Notes: generated by a model from the letters alone, not told the origin. Shown: positions 1 to 8,048, counted from the first letter of the stretch. The stretch: 9,507 nt of DNA from Paracoccaceae bacterium (GCA_012036325.1 JAAUPC010000118.1:1-9507); one strand, 5' to 3'. Numbers and translations are program-made.

Positions 1-2
1 TG

Positions 3-350
3 ATCCGGACTGGTCGAACTCAAGTTGAAGCAGGCCGTGCTGCGGGCGAAACGGCAGAAAACAGCCAGGATACCGGCAGAAACGTGCCGGAACAGGCTCC
101 GGAAGCGCCCATCGAGCCAATCAGAAAGCGTGTGTTGGCAATTGATCAGCAGATCGAACACGCGGTGGCGTCATTGAACGAATATTCCCGATCCATGCAG
201 CGCGAACTCGAGTTTTCGATTGACCGTGAACTGGGTCGCCCCATTGTCCAGGTGATCGATCAGCGCACAAAAGAGGTGATTCGGCAGATTCCCAATGATG
301 TCACGCTGAATCTGGCGCGCAATTTGCAATCCGATGCTCCCGGTCCATGA
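3..350 (+). CDS. flaG: Flagellar protein FlaG, 5'-truncated
   Basis: The reading frame is open from the left edge to the TGA at 348-350, so the N-terminus is missing. A GTG at 84 is only an internal codon. The upstream part is low-complexity (rich in Glu, Ala, Pro and Gln), as is usual for FlaG N-termini. The C-terminal half carries the conserved FlaG core: LEFSIDRELGRPIVQVIDQ followed by EVIRQIPND. FlaG proteins are small polar-flagellum factors, usually encoded beside flagellin and the filament cap gene fliD, that influence filament length. The base composition is less GC-rich than the rest of the window, and the style suggests a gammaproteobacterium, not the organism of the addAB-pnp region. 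No flagellar gene follows. The family call is fairly secure; that it belongs in this genome is doubtful. Confidence 0.72.
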   Translation: MRTGRTQVEAGRAAGETAENSQDTGRNVPEQAPEAPIEPIRKRVLAIDQQIEHAVASLNEYSRSMQRELEFSIDRELGRPIVQVIDQRTKEVIRQIPNDVTLNLARNLQSDAPGP

Positions 351-365
351 CCGACGGAGGAGAAC

Positions 366-509
366 GTGCCCTTTCATCATCTGCAGGCCCAGACCGCATC
401 GCCGAACGAAGCGGCCGCGCCCGCGCTGGACCTGATCTTCATCGAGGGCTTCACCGGCGAGACGGTGATCGGCATCCACGACAACGAGTTGCACCGCCCG
501 CAGCCGCTG
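366..509 (+). pseudogene. folB: N-terminal fragment of dihydroneopterin aldolase (FolB)
   Basis: A GGAGGAG sequence (355-361) precedes a GTG at 366. About 20 variable residues are followed by LDLIFIEGFTGETVIGIHDN and ELHRPQPL, which match the opening strand and the 'GIxxxE' region of FolB. FolB converts dihydroneopterin to 6-hydroxymethyldihydropterin in folate synthesis. Similarity stops abruptly after the PQPL motif, near 509. The frame runs on to a TGA at 597-599 with unrelated sequence, so roughly two thirds of the roughly 120-residue enzyme is absent. The wording of the motif resembles beta- or gammaproteobacterial enzymes. The flanks are a flaG end and an unrelated minus-strand piece, so this is a broken or chimerically joined fragment, not a working gene. 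Confidence 0.6.
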
Positions 510-680
510 CCAGTTGTAGACGATGACGTGGGCGCGCCCGCGATCGTACTGGTTCGGACGCACGAAGGTCCGGGTAGCGCTGGGACGCTCTGGGAATGAA
601 GTCGTTGCCGGGATGCAGCGCCATCAGCTCCGGATGCGTGACGATCGTGCTGCCGATCACCGCACCTGTGGCAGATGAAT
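510..680 (-). pseudogene. Unrecognised coding fragment on the minus strand, frameshifted
   Basis: On the minus strand two adjacent frames read like one protein. The first gives GAVIGSTIVTHPELMALHPG followed by NDFIP, and after a one-base shift near 590 the second gives TRTFVRPNQYDRGRAHVIVY followed by NW. Both stretches have the pattern of conserved protein (regular hydrophobic spacing, few rare residues), unlike the plus-strand reading of the same DNA. It resembles the end part of a secreted bacterial protein, but I cannot name the family. It has no start or stop of its own and is bounded by the folB piece and another minus-strand fragment. It forms part of the mosaic left end. Confidence 0.3.
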
Positions 681-751
681 GACTGCGAATGCCAGGCGAT
701 GACCTGCGCGGCGACCCACGCCTTCCACGTCGCGAGCGGCGTCGTGGGCAC

Positions 752-904
752 CATCGCGGCGAAGCCCTTCTCCGCCGCAGGCCAGTCCTTGTCGGCGAAC
801 TCAGCCGCGCCCGGCGATTCCATGCCCGCGTCACCGGCCTCGTTGTTCGCGTGCGGCGTGTTCAGCGCGAGGTACAGGAACGCCGGCTTCTTCGCTTCGG
901 TCGG
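752..904 (-). pseudogene. Internal fragment of a sulfatase
   Basis: Read on the minus strand from 904 to 752, the translation contains KKPAFLYLALNTPHANNEAG, then a short acidic stretch and FADKDWPAAEKGFAAM. This is the region of arylsulfatase-type sulfatases (alkaline phosphatase superfamily) in which 'PFFLYLAxxxPH' supplies an active-site His after the beta strand; 'WPxxxKGFAAM' follows in many planctomycete-type enzymes. The catalytic Cys/Ser segment near the N-terminus and the later metal ligands are absent. Below 752 the frame continues as PTTPLATWKAWVAAQVI (about 690-748), which no longer fits a sulfatase and faintly resembles an M13-peptidase segment; I treat that as unresolved. This is a piece of a much longer gene, in opposite orientation to its neighbours and with no gene boundary at either end. 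Confidence 0.55.
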
Positions 905-938
905 GCGTCACGCAGCGGAGGAGGTGCCGCGTCTCCTC

Positions 939-1094
939 GGTGCCTACGCGAACGGGCCGATCCACTTCGGTCACCTCGCGGGCGCCTACCTCAACGCCGA
1001 CATCTTCGTCCGCTACAAGCGGCTCACCGGGGCCAGGGTCCTGTTCATCTGCGGGACCGATGAGCACGGGGCCCCGATCCTGGTGAACGCCGAG
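939..1094 (+). pseudogene. metG: N-terminal catalytic fragment of methionyl-tRNA synthetase
   Basis: The plus-strand frame reads AYANGPIHFGHLAGAYLNAD, then IFVRYKRLTGARVLFICGTD and EHGAPILVNAE. This is the start of the class I synthetase Rossmann fold of MetRS, with the HIGH signature as HFGH and the typical CGTDEHG block. MetRS charges tRNA-Met in the cytoplasm. The usual preceding residues (a 'VTxALP' strand) are replaced by unrelated sequence. The match ends near 1094, so only about 52 of more than 500 residues are present and the zinc knuckle, KMSKS loop and anticodon domain are missing. It cannot function. It lies between the sulfatase piece and the internal start of addB and is best seen as another joined-in fragment. 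Confidence 0.65.
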
Positions 1095-1107
1095 AACGGA
1101 GATACTC

Positions 1108-1962
1108 ATGCAGCAATTCGGCTTGCCGGCGCGGCACGCAATACAACTGCCGCAGGGCGAGCCGGCGGTCCGCGTCGTGCCGTACAGCCGGATCAAGACC
1201 CTGATCCGCGACCCCTATGCCATTTATGCGCGCCACGTCCTGCGCCTGCGCCCCCTGGACCCCCTGCGCCCCGAGGCGGACCCCCGCCTGCGTGGCGTGG
1301 TCCTGCATGAGATCATGGAAGGTTTCGTCCGCGACCGGGCCGCCACCCGTGATGACCTGCTGCGCATCGCGGATCAGGTATTGGCCGACCGTGTGGCCTG
1401 GCCCCTCGCCCGCGCCATCTGGCGGTCACGGATCGAAAAGGCGGCGGATGCGTTCCTCGCCTTTTCCGTTGGTACCGGAGGCGACCCGGCCCTGCTGGAA
1501 AAGAAAGGGGCCGCGCGGCTGGACGGCCTTGAGTTCACCCTGACCGGCAAGCCCGACCGGATTGATCGGCTGACAGATGGCCGCCTTCTGGTGATCGACT
1601 ACAAGACGGGAGACCCGCCCTCCAAGGCCGAACAAGAGCATTTCGATAAGCAACTCCTCCTTGCTGCCGCTATGGCGGAACGCGGGGCCTTTCCCGGCCT
1701 TGACCCGGGTGAGGTGGCGCGGGTCGCCTATGTCGGGGTCAAGGCAGACTTCAAGCTGGTCGAAAATGCCCTTCAGGCTGGTGAGGTGGACGCGGTCTGG
1801 GACAAGTTCGCCACCCTGATCGCCCGCTACTTGCGCGCCACCCAAGGCTATACCGCGCGGCGGGCGATGAAGACGGTCAAGGACCCGTCCGACTTTGACC
1901 ACCTGTCGCGCTTTGGCGAATGGGACATGACGGCCAAGGCCGTGCCGGAGGTGTTGGAATGA
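1108..1962 (+). CDS. addB: AddB, C-terminal nuclease portion (5'-truncated)
   Basis: This is the 3' part of the AddB subunit of the AddAB helicase-nuclease, which resects DNA double-strand ends for RecA-dependent repair. Clear homology starts around residue 28 of this reading (IKTLIRDPYAIYARHVLRLR, nt ~1189); the full subunit is about 1,000 residues, so roughly 70% is missing. The RecB-type PD-(D/E)XK nuclease is intact: a His in VLHEIMEGF (67), GKPDRID (147-153) and LVIDYKTG with D164/K166. The conserved tail SDFDHLSRFGEWD is also present. No iron-sulfur cysteine cluster is visible, as in alphaproteobacterial AddB. The ATG at 1108 has a GGAGA upstream but is an internal or chimeric start; an in-frame stop lies at 1084-1086. 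The stop overlaps the addA start by 4 bases, indicating coupled translation. Confidence 0.85.
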   Translation: MQQFGLPARHAIQLPQGEPAVRVVPYSRIKTLIRDPYAIYARHVLRLRPLDPLRPEADPRLRGVVLHEIMEGFVRDRAATRDDLLRIADQVLADRVAWPLARAIWRSRIEKAADAFLAFSVGTGGDPALLEKKGAARLDGLEFTLTGKPDRIDRLTDGRLLVIDYKTGDPPSKAEQEHFDKQLLLAAAMAERGAFPGLDPGEVARVAYVGVKADFKLVENALQAGEVDAVWDKFATLIARYLRATQGYTARRAMKTVKDPSDFDHLSRFGEWDMTAKAVPEVLE

Positions 1963-4900
1963 CCATCACCCCCGCCAGCTTGGCGCAGATGGAGGCGGCG
2001 CATCCGTCCCGCAACACCTGGCTTTTGGCCAATGCAGGCTCGGGCAAGACCCGCGTGCTGACCGACCGGGTGGCGCGCCTTTTGCTGAACGGGGTAGAGC
2101 CGCAGCACATCCTCTGCCTGACCTACACCAAGGCTGCCGCGTCCGAGATGCAGAACCGCCTTTTCAAGCGTTTGGGTGCCTGGGCGATGCTGCCCGATGA
2201 CAAGTTGCGCCGTGATCTGGTGGAACTGGGCGAAGAGGAACTGGCCGACCCCCGCCTCGCCCGCGCCCGTCAGCTGTTTGCCCGCGCCATCGAAAGCCCC
2301 GGCGGCCTGCGCATTCAGACCATCCACAGCTTTTGCGGCAGCCTTTTGCGCCGCTTCCCGCTGGAGGCGGGCGTCCCCCCCGCTTTCACCGAAATGGACG
2401 ACCGTGCCGCCCGCCTGATGCGCGCCGAGATTGTCGAGGAGATGGCCGATACCCTCGCCCCCGCCGCCGTCCGCCGCCTGACCGAGGTGCAGAATGGCGA
2501 GGATTTCGCCAAGCTGGTCGACCAGATTGCCCGCACCCGTGCCTCCTTTACCCCGCCGATGGGGGCGGATGCGGTGTGGCGGCTGTTCGGATTGCCGCAG
2601 GGATTTGGCGCGGCGGATGTGCTGGCCGAGGTGTTTCTGGGCGGTGAGGCGAGCCTAGTGGCGGCCCTTGACCCCCATCTGCGGGCAGGATCGAAGACTG
2701 ACGCGCAGGCCGCCGACAGCTTTGCCGCGCTGGACCTTTCGGCCCCGAACCTTGAGACCCTGATCGCGCTTGAAGGCGTGCTTCTGAACAAGGACGGATC
2801 GAAAGACCCGGCAAAGCATTTCGCCGCCAGGATCGGCGACTTTCCCACCAAGGACACCCGCAAGGCGCTGGGCGCGCTGCTTGATCCCCTGAATGACCTG
2901 ATGGCCCGGATCAAAGGCGCGCGTCCCCTCCGCCTTGCCCTCGCCTCCGCCGAAAAGACCCTTGCCCTGCACCAGTTCGCCGCCGCCTTCCTGCCGGAGT
3001 ACGAGGCGCGGAAGGCTGCGCGGGGCCTGCTGGACTTTGACGACCTCATTTCCCGCGCGCGGCCTTGCTGACGGACCGGGGTTTGGCGGCCTGGGTCCTC
3101 TTTCGCCTTGATGGCGGGATTGACCATATCCTGGTGGACGAAGCGCAGGACACCAGCCCCGACCAGTGGGAGCTGATCGAAAACCTCGCGGCCGAACTGA
3201 CCTCGGGCCAAGGGGCCAGCAACCGGGAACGCACGCTCTTTGTCGTGGGGGACAAGAAGCAGTCGATCTATTCCTTCCAGGGCGCCGATGTGGTGGCCTT
3301 TGACCAGAAGCGCGATCTTTTCCGTGAACGTCTGGCAGGGGGTGAGGCGCTGCGCGAACGCCTGCTGACCCATTCCTTCCGCTCCTCCCCCGCGATCCTG
3401 ACGGTGGTGGACCGCACCTTCGACGGCCCCGAGCGTGAGGCGATTGGCGGAGAGTCCAGCCACATCGCTTTCAACGAAGGCCTGCCCGGGCGGGTGGATA
3501 TCTGGCCCGTGGTGGAAACGGCGGAAAAGCTGGAGCAGGGCCCCTGGGAAGACCCGCTTGACCAGCCCCACCCCGAAGACGCGGAAGTGGTGCTGGCCCG
3601 CGACATTGCCAAGAAGATCAAGGCGCTGGTGGAAGGCGGTGAGCAGATCCCGCAGGTGCCGAAAAACGGCGGGCCGTCCGCTCGGCCGGTCCACTACGGC
3701 GATTTCCTGATCCTGGTGCAACGCCGGTCGGCCCTGTTTCATGAGATCATCCGCGCCTGCAAGGAGTTGAAGCTGCCCATCGCCGGCGCTGACCGGCTGA
3801 AGCTGGGCGGGGAAATGGCGGTCAAGGACCTGTCGGCGTTGCTCGCCTTCCTTGATACGCCAGAAGATGACCTGGCGCTGGCCGCTGTCCTGCGCTCCCC
3901 CCTCTGTGGCTGGTCTGAGGGGGACCTGTACCAACTGGCCCAGCCCCGGAAGGGCTACTTGTGGGAGGCGCTGCGCGACCATCCTGGCCATGCCGTGACC
4001 CGTGCCTTTCTGGATGACATGCGCGGTCAGGCCGATTTCCTGCGCCCCTATGACCTGATCGAACGCGTCCTGCACCGCCATGACGGGCGGCGGAAGTTGC
4101 TGTCTCGCTTGGGGCCCGAGGCAGAGGATGGGATTGACGAACTTCTGTCGCAGGCGCTGGCCTATGAGACATCGGAGGTGCCCAGCCTGACCGGCTTTCT
4201 GGTCTGGATGGAGACGGATGACGTGGAGGTGAAGCGCCAGCTTGACAGCGAAGGCGCGCGCATCCGGGTGATGACCGTCCACGGCGCCAAGGGGCTAGAG
4301 GCCGAGATTGTCATCCTGCCTGACACCGGCGACCGCAGGACCAATGACAAGGACGAGCTTTACCGCTTGCCGGGGGGCGAGGCGGTCTGGAAGTTGACCA
4401 AGACCGAAAGCCCGCCGCTGATCTTGGCTGAGCGTGAGGCGCGGGCTGCGCGTGAGGCGGCAGAACGGTTGCGCCTTCTGTATGTGGCGATGACCCGGGC
4501 GCGGTGCTGGCTGATCGTGGTGGCGAAGGGTGAGGTGAAGCAGGCAGACTGCTGGTATACCCTGATCCGCGCCGGGGTGGAGCGGTCCCACGCCACCACG
4601 CTGGGCGATGGCACCCTGCGGCATGAGTTTGGCGATTGGCCACTGCCGCTGAGAACCGAAAAACCCGAGGCGCTGCCGGTCGCCCTGCCCGACTGGGCCA
4701 GCCGCCCCGCCCCCGACGCCCCCCCGCGCGGTCAAGATCCTGTCGCCGTCCGACCTTGGTGGCGCCAAGGCCCTGCCGGGTGAGCCGCTCTATCCTGAGG
4801 AAGAGGCCAAGTCCCGTGGCACCGCGCTGCATCTTCTCTTGGAACGCTTGCCGCTGGCTGAGCCCTCAACCTGGGACACGCTCACCACCGCCCTGATCCC

Positions 4901-5288
4901 CGACCCGTCCCTTGCTACGGCCCTTCTGGCCGAGGCGCGGGGCGTTCTGGACGCCCTTCCCGCCCTTTTCGCCGCCAACAGTTTGGCCGAAGTCGCGGTG
5001 ACCGGGCAATGGAACGGGCACCAGATGCTGGGCAGCATTGACCGGCTTCTCATCAGCCCCGCCCGGGTTCTGGTGATCGACTACAAGTCGAACGCCGTCA
5101 TCCCCCGCACCCCGGCTGAAGTGCCCGAAGGCATCCTGCGCCAGATGGGGGCCTATGCGCATCTCATCGGCCAGATCTACCCTGACCGCCGGGTGGAGGT
5201 GGCCATCCTCTGGACGCGCGGCCCGGCTTTCATGTCACTTGATCCCGACATCGTGAGGCAGGCCCTGTCCCGCGCCACGATCCCTTGA
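1959..5288 (+). CDS. addA: AddA helicase-nuclease subunit, interrupted by two compensating frameshifts
   Basis: This is the UvrD-like 3'-5' helicase with a C-terminal nuclease; it works with AddB on broken DNA ends. The ATG overlaps the addB stop (ATGA). The motifs run in order over about 1,109 residues: Walker A ANAGSGKT (24-31, Lys30), CLTYTKAAASEM, IQTIHSFCGSLLRRFP, Walker B DEAQDTSP (~393), GDKKQSIYSFQGAD, LTHSFRSSPAIL, VMTVHGAKGLEAE (~770), LLYVAMTRAR (~840), and the nuclease with GSIDRL (Asp1028) and VIDYKS (Asp1041, Lys1043). As written, the frame breaks twice. A missing base near 3053-3063 leads to a TGA at 3069, and an extra C in the run 4719-4725 leads to a TGA at 4781. Correcting both restores one full-length protein of normal size, with every motif intact on both sides of each break. 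Sequence error is the likely cause; a recent pseudogene is the alternative. Confidence 0.88.
3053..3063 (+). other. addA: Frameshift site 1 in addA (one base apparently missing)
   Basis: The frame before the site reads LLDFDDLISRARPC and then stops at 3069-3071. One frame over, the protein continues as LTDRGLAAWVLFRLDGGIDH. Adding a single G in the alternating CG/GG tract would give ...ISRARALLTDRG..., which fits AddA. No slippery heptamer or downstream pseudoknot is evident. Confidence 0.75.
4719..4725 (+). other. addA: Frameshift site 2 in addA (extra C in a seven-C run)
   Basis: Seven consecutive C residues occur here. With six, the codons read DAPRAVKILSPSDLGG and join the upstream helicase frame directly to the nuclease frame. 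With seven, translation ends at 4781-4783. Long C runs are classic sites of base-count error. Confidence 0.75.
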
Positions 5289-5328
5289 CGTATCCCCCCG
5301 GCGTCCATACCTTCCCCTCCTCACATTC

Positions 5329-5335
5329 AAGGAGA
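5329..5335 (+). promoter_or_regulatory. Ribosome binding site deciding the trxA start
   Basis: AAGGAGA lies here. ATG codons occur at 5337 and 5343 in the same frame. Spacing from GGAG is 2 bases to the first and 8 to the second, so 5343 is the better start. Confidence 0.7.
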
Positions 5336-5342
5336 GATGATC

Positions 5343-5669
5343 ATGGGCGCTGCCACCGTCGCCGTATCGGACGCCACCTTCGACGCCGAGGTCCGCAACT
5401 CGCCGATCCCGGTCGTGGTGGATTTCTGGGCCGAATGGTGCGGCCCGTGCCGCCAGATCGGCCCGGCGCTGGAAGAGCTTGCTACGCAATATGCCGGCAA
5501 GGTGAAGATCGTGAAGGTCAACGTCGACGACAACCCGGAAAGCCCCGCCGTCCTTGGCGTGCGCGGCATCCCGGCCTTGTTCATGTTCAAGGACGGCCAT
5601 GTCGTGTCGAACAAGGTTGGCGCCGCCCCCAAAGCCGCGCTGGAAACCTGGATCAAGTCGGCGATCTAA
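5343..5669 (+). CDS. trxA: Thioredoxin
   Basis: A cytoplasmic thiol-disulfide reductant of 108 residues, a normal size for TrxA. It carries the active-site block VVVDFWAEWCGPCRQIGPAL with the redox cysteines Cys33 and Cys36, the buried Asp27, the core strand VKIVKVNVDDNP, and the cis-proline loop VRGIPALF (Pro77). The C-terminal helix ends AALETWIKSAI. It is reduced by NADPH-dependent thioredoxin reductase and supplies electrons to enzymes such as ribonucleotide reductase. The ATG at 5343 was chosen over the in-frame ATG at 5337 because of its distance from AAGGAGA. It begins 54 bases after addA, with no terminator between them, so read-through from addBA is likely. A hairpin terminator follows. 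Confidence 0.95.
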   Translation: MGAATVAVSDATFDAEVRNSPIPVVVDFWAEWCGPCRQIGPALEELATQYAGKVKIVKVNVDDNPESPAVLGVRGIPALFMFKDGHVVSNKVGAAPKAALETWIKSAI

Positions 5670-5695
5670 GCCACTGTTCCTTCCGTTATCCGAAC

Positions 5696-5738
5696 CGCCC
5701 GGTCGCATCCCTTGCGGCTGGGCGTATCTTTGCTTTCC
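5696..5738 (+). terminator. Probable intrinsic terminator after trxA
   Basis: CGCCCGGTCGCA (5696-5707) pairs with TGCGGCTGGGCG (5713-5724) over 12 positions, including two G-U pairs, with a TCCCT loop. A T-rich tract, TATCTTTGCTTT, follows. It lies 27 bases past the trxA stop and would end the addB-addA-trxA unit before pnp. Confidence 0.65.
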
Positions 5739-5885
5739 CTAAGCGACATTTTCCTGTATGCGCCCGCCATCTGTGACGTGCGGCCCACCCCCGGGGCACA
5801 TGCAAAGGATGCGGGGGGAAGGGCGGCAATGGGGCCGCCGGTTAAAGGGACACCGGCAGGGGTCGGGTCCTATGAGGAATGATAC
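5739..5885 (+). promoter_or_regulatory. pnp leader region with hairpins and RBS
   Basis: No gene is visible between the trxA terminator and pnp. The leader holds a 6-bp GC hairpin, GGCGGC (5822-5827) with GCCGCC (5834-5839), and an overlapping alternative, CCGGT (5838-5842) with ACCGG (5852-5856), so the two cannot form fully together. GAGGAA (5874-5879) precedes the ATG at a suitable distance. A weak promoter candidate is TTGCTT (5730-5735) with CTGTAT (5754-5759), 18 bases apart. In enterobacteria pnp mRNA is autoregulated through a leader hairpin cut by RNase III; a similar role here is only an inference. Confidence 0.35.
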
Positions 5886-8027
5886 ATGTTCAATGTGACG
5901 AAGAAATCCATCCAGTGGGGCAATGAAACGCTCTCGCTGGAAACCGGGAAAGTTGCGCGCCAGGCCGATGGGTCGGTGATCGCAACGCTGGGCGAGACCC
6001 AGGTGATGGCCAACGTGACCTTTGCCCGCAGCGCAAAGCCGGGCCAGGACTTTTTCCCCCTGACGGTGCACTATCAAGAAAAATACTATGCTGCGGGCAA
6101 GGTGCCCGGTGGCTTCTTCAAGCGTGAAGCGCGTCCGTCCGAAAAGGAAACGCTGACCTCGCGCCTGATCGACCGGCCGATCCGCCCCTTGTTCGTTGAC
6201 GGCTTCCGCAACGAAGTGCTGGTCATGGCGACCGTGCTGTCCTGCGACCTCGTGAACGATCCCGACATCGTCGCGATGATCGCCGTCTCCGCCGCGCTGA
6301 CGATTTCGGGCGTCCCGTTCATGGGCCCGATCGGTGCGGCCCGCGTGGGCTTTGAGGGCGGCAAGTACGTCCTGAACCCCGCGATGGACGACATGACGCA
6401 ACTGCGCATGAAGCCTGAACAGCGGCTGGACCTCGTCATCGCGGGAACGAAAGACGCCGTGATGATGGTGGAATCCGAAGCCTATGAGCTGACAGAGGAA
6501 GAAATGCTGGGCGCGGTCGTCTTCGGCCACGAACAGATGCAGCCCGTGATCGACCTGATCATGGACTTCGCCGAAGACTCGGCCAACGAGCCCTTCGACT
6601 TCACCCCGCCCGACTATTCGGACCTGTACGCCAAGGTGAAAAAGGCCGGTGAGACGCTGATGCGCGCCGCTTTCGCCCTGCGGGACAAGCAGGAACGCAC
6701 CACGGCCATTGAGGCTGCCGTTGCCGCGATCAAGGCAAAGATGTCGGACGAAGATCAGGCCGACCCGAACCTTTACCCCGCGATCAAGGATCTTGAGGCA
6801 GCGGTTCTGCGCGGCGACGTCGTGAAGAACGGCACCCGGATCGACGGACGCGACACCAAGACCGTCCGCCCGATCACCTGCGAAACCGGCATCCTGCCGC
6901 GCACGCATGGCTCGGCCCTCTTCACCCGTGGGGAAACGCAGGGGCTGGTCGTCACCACGCTGGGAACGGGCGAAGATGAGCAGATCATCGACGCGCTGAA
7001 CGGCAACTACCGGTCGAACTTCATGCTGCACTACAACTTCCCTCCCTATTCGGTGGGCGAAGTGGGCCGGGTCGGTTCCCCCGGTCGTCGTGAAATCGGC
7101 CATGGCAAGCTGGCCTGGCGCGCGCTGCAGGCGGTTCTGCCTGCGCCGACCGATTTCCCCTACACCATCCGCGTCGTGTCCGAGATCACCGAATCCAACG
7201 GCTCGTCCTCGATGGCGTCGGTCTGCGGTGGGTCCTTGTCCATGATGGACGCGGGCGTTCCGCTGAAGGCCCCGGTCGCCGGTGTGGCCATGGGTCTGAT
7301 CCTGGAAGAGGACGGCAAATGGGCCGTTCTGACCGATATCCTGGGTGACGAAGACCACCTTGGCGACATGGACTTCAAGGTTGCAGGCACCGCGGCAGGC
7401 ATCACCAGCCTGCAGATGGACATCAAGATTGCCGGGATCACGCCGGAAATCATGAAGCAGGCTTTGGCGCAGGCCAAGGACGGCCGTCTGCACATCCTGG
7501 GCGAAATGGCGAAATCGCTGACCAGCGCCCAGGCGTTCAGCGCCTATGCGCCAAAGATCGAAACCATGCAGATCCCGACCGACAAGATCCGCGAAGTGAT
7601 CGGTTCGGGTGGCAAGGTCATCCGCGAGATCGTGGAGCTTTCGGGCGCCAAGGTCGACATCAACGACGATGGCATGATCAAGCTGGCCTCGAACGACGCG
7701 GCGGCGATCAAGAAGGCCTATGACATGATCTGGTCGATCGTGGCCGAACCCGAAGAGGGTCAGGTCTACACCGGCAAGGTCGTCAAACTGGTCGACTTCG
7801 GCGCCTTCGTGAACTTCTTCGGCAAGCGCGATGGTCTGGTGCACGTCAGCCAGATCGCCAACAAGCGCCTGAACCACCCGAATGAGCTTCTGAAAGAGGG
7901 TCAAGAGGTCAAGGTCAAGCTTCTGGGCTTTGACGACCGCGGCAAGGTCCGCCTTGGCATGAAGATGGTCGATCAGGAAACCGGTGCTGAGATCGTTGAA
8001 AAGAAAGAGGAATCGGCCGAAGGCTGA
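5886..8027 (+). CDS. pnp: Polyribonucleotide nucleotidyltransferase (PNPase)
   Basis: A 713-residue, full-length PNPase, the phosphorolytic 3'-5' exoribonuclease that degrades mRNA, releasing nucleoside diphosphates, and can also add 3' tails. It acts as a trimer, often in the degradosome. The domains in order are: first RNase PH fold (about 10-145, with FFPLTVHYQEKYYAAGKVPG and SRLIDRPIRPLF), helical linker (about 150-230), second RNase PH fold (about 325-500), KH domain with the GSGG loop at 573-576, and S1 domain (about 624-690, GKVVKLVDFGAFVNFF). Catalytic residues equivalent to the E. coli Asp486, Asp492 and Lys494 are Asp490, Asp496 and Lys498 in DEDHLGDMDFK. The start has a good RBS, and the end (KKEESAEG) is the usual charged tail. 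rpsO, frequently found just upstream of pnp, is not here; trxA precedes it. It is flanked by terminators and so is probably monocistronic. Confidence 0.97.
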   Translation: MFNVTKKSIQWGNETLSLETGKVARQADGSVIATLGETQVMANVTFARSAKPGQDFFPLTVHYQEKYYAAGKVPGGFFKREARPSEKETLTSRLIDRPIRPLFVDGFRNEVLVMATVLSCDLVNDPDIVAMIAVSAALTISGVPFMGPIGAARVGFEGGKYVLNPAMDDMTQLRMKPEQRLDLVIAGTKDAVMMVESEAYELTEEEMLGAVVFGHEQMQPVIDLIMDFAEDSANEPFDFTPPDYSDLYAKVKKAGETLMRAAFALRDKQERTTAIEAAVAAIKAKMSDEDQADPNLYPAIKDLEAAVLRGDVVKNGTRIDGRDTKTVRPITCETGILPRTHGSALFTRGETQGLVVTTLGTGEDEQIIDALNGNYRSNFMLHYNFPPYSVGEVGRVGSPGRREIGHGKLAWRALQAVLPAPTDFPYTIRVVSEITESNGSSSMASVCGGSLSMMDAGVPLKAPVAGVAMGLILEEDGKWAVLTDILGDEDHLGDMDFKVAGTAAGITSLQMDIKIAGITPEIMKQALAQAKDGRLHILGEMAKSLTSAQAFSAYAPKIETMQIPTDKIREVIGSGGKVIREIVELSGAKVDINDDGMIKLASNDAAAIKKAYDMIWSIVAEPEEGQVYTGKVVKLVDFGAFVNFFGKRDGLVHVSQIANKRLNHPNELLKEGQEVKVKLLGFDDRGKVRLGMKMVDQETGAEIVEKKEESAEG

Positions 8028-8048
8028 TCCTTCCAGAACCGCAGGTTC

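Noticed and set aside
411..418. NotI site GCGGCCGC as a cloning scar
   Set aside because: Such sites occur by chance in GC-rich DNA, and no vector or adaptor sequence flanks it.
366..1170. Integron cassette array or other mobile capture element
   Set aside because: No integrase, attC-like imperfect repeats, terminal inverted repeats or target duplications are visible, and the pieces are cut mid-domain without their own boundaries.
3053..3071. Programmed ribosomal frameshift in addA
   Set aside because: No slippery heptamer, no nearby Shine-Dalgarno-like stimulator and no strong downstream structure were seen; AddA is not known to use recoding, and a second compensating indel exists.
2315..4282. 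655-codon minus-strand frame opposite addA
   Set aside because: It spans the complement of clear helicase motifs and has shadow-type composition. It is long only because the DNA is GC-rich.
5739..7904. 721-codon open frame on the minus strand opposite pnp
   Set aside because: It is the codon-bias shadow of pnp; the translation is His/Asp/Gly/Arg-rich with no recognisable domain, while the plus strand encodes a full PNPase.
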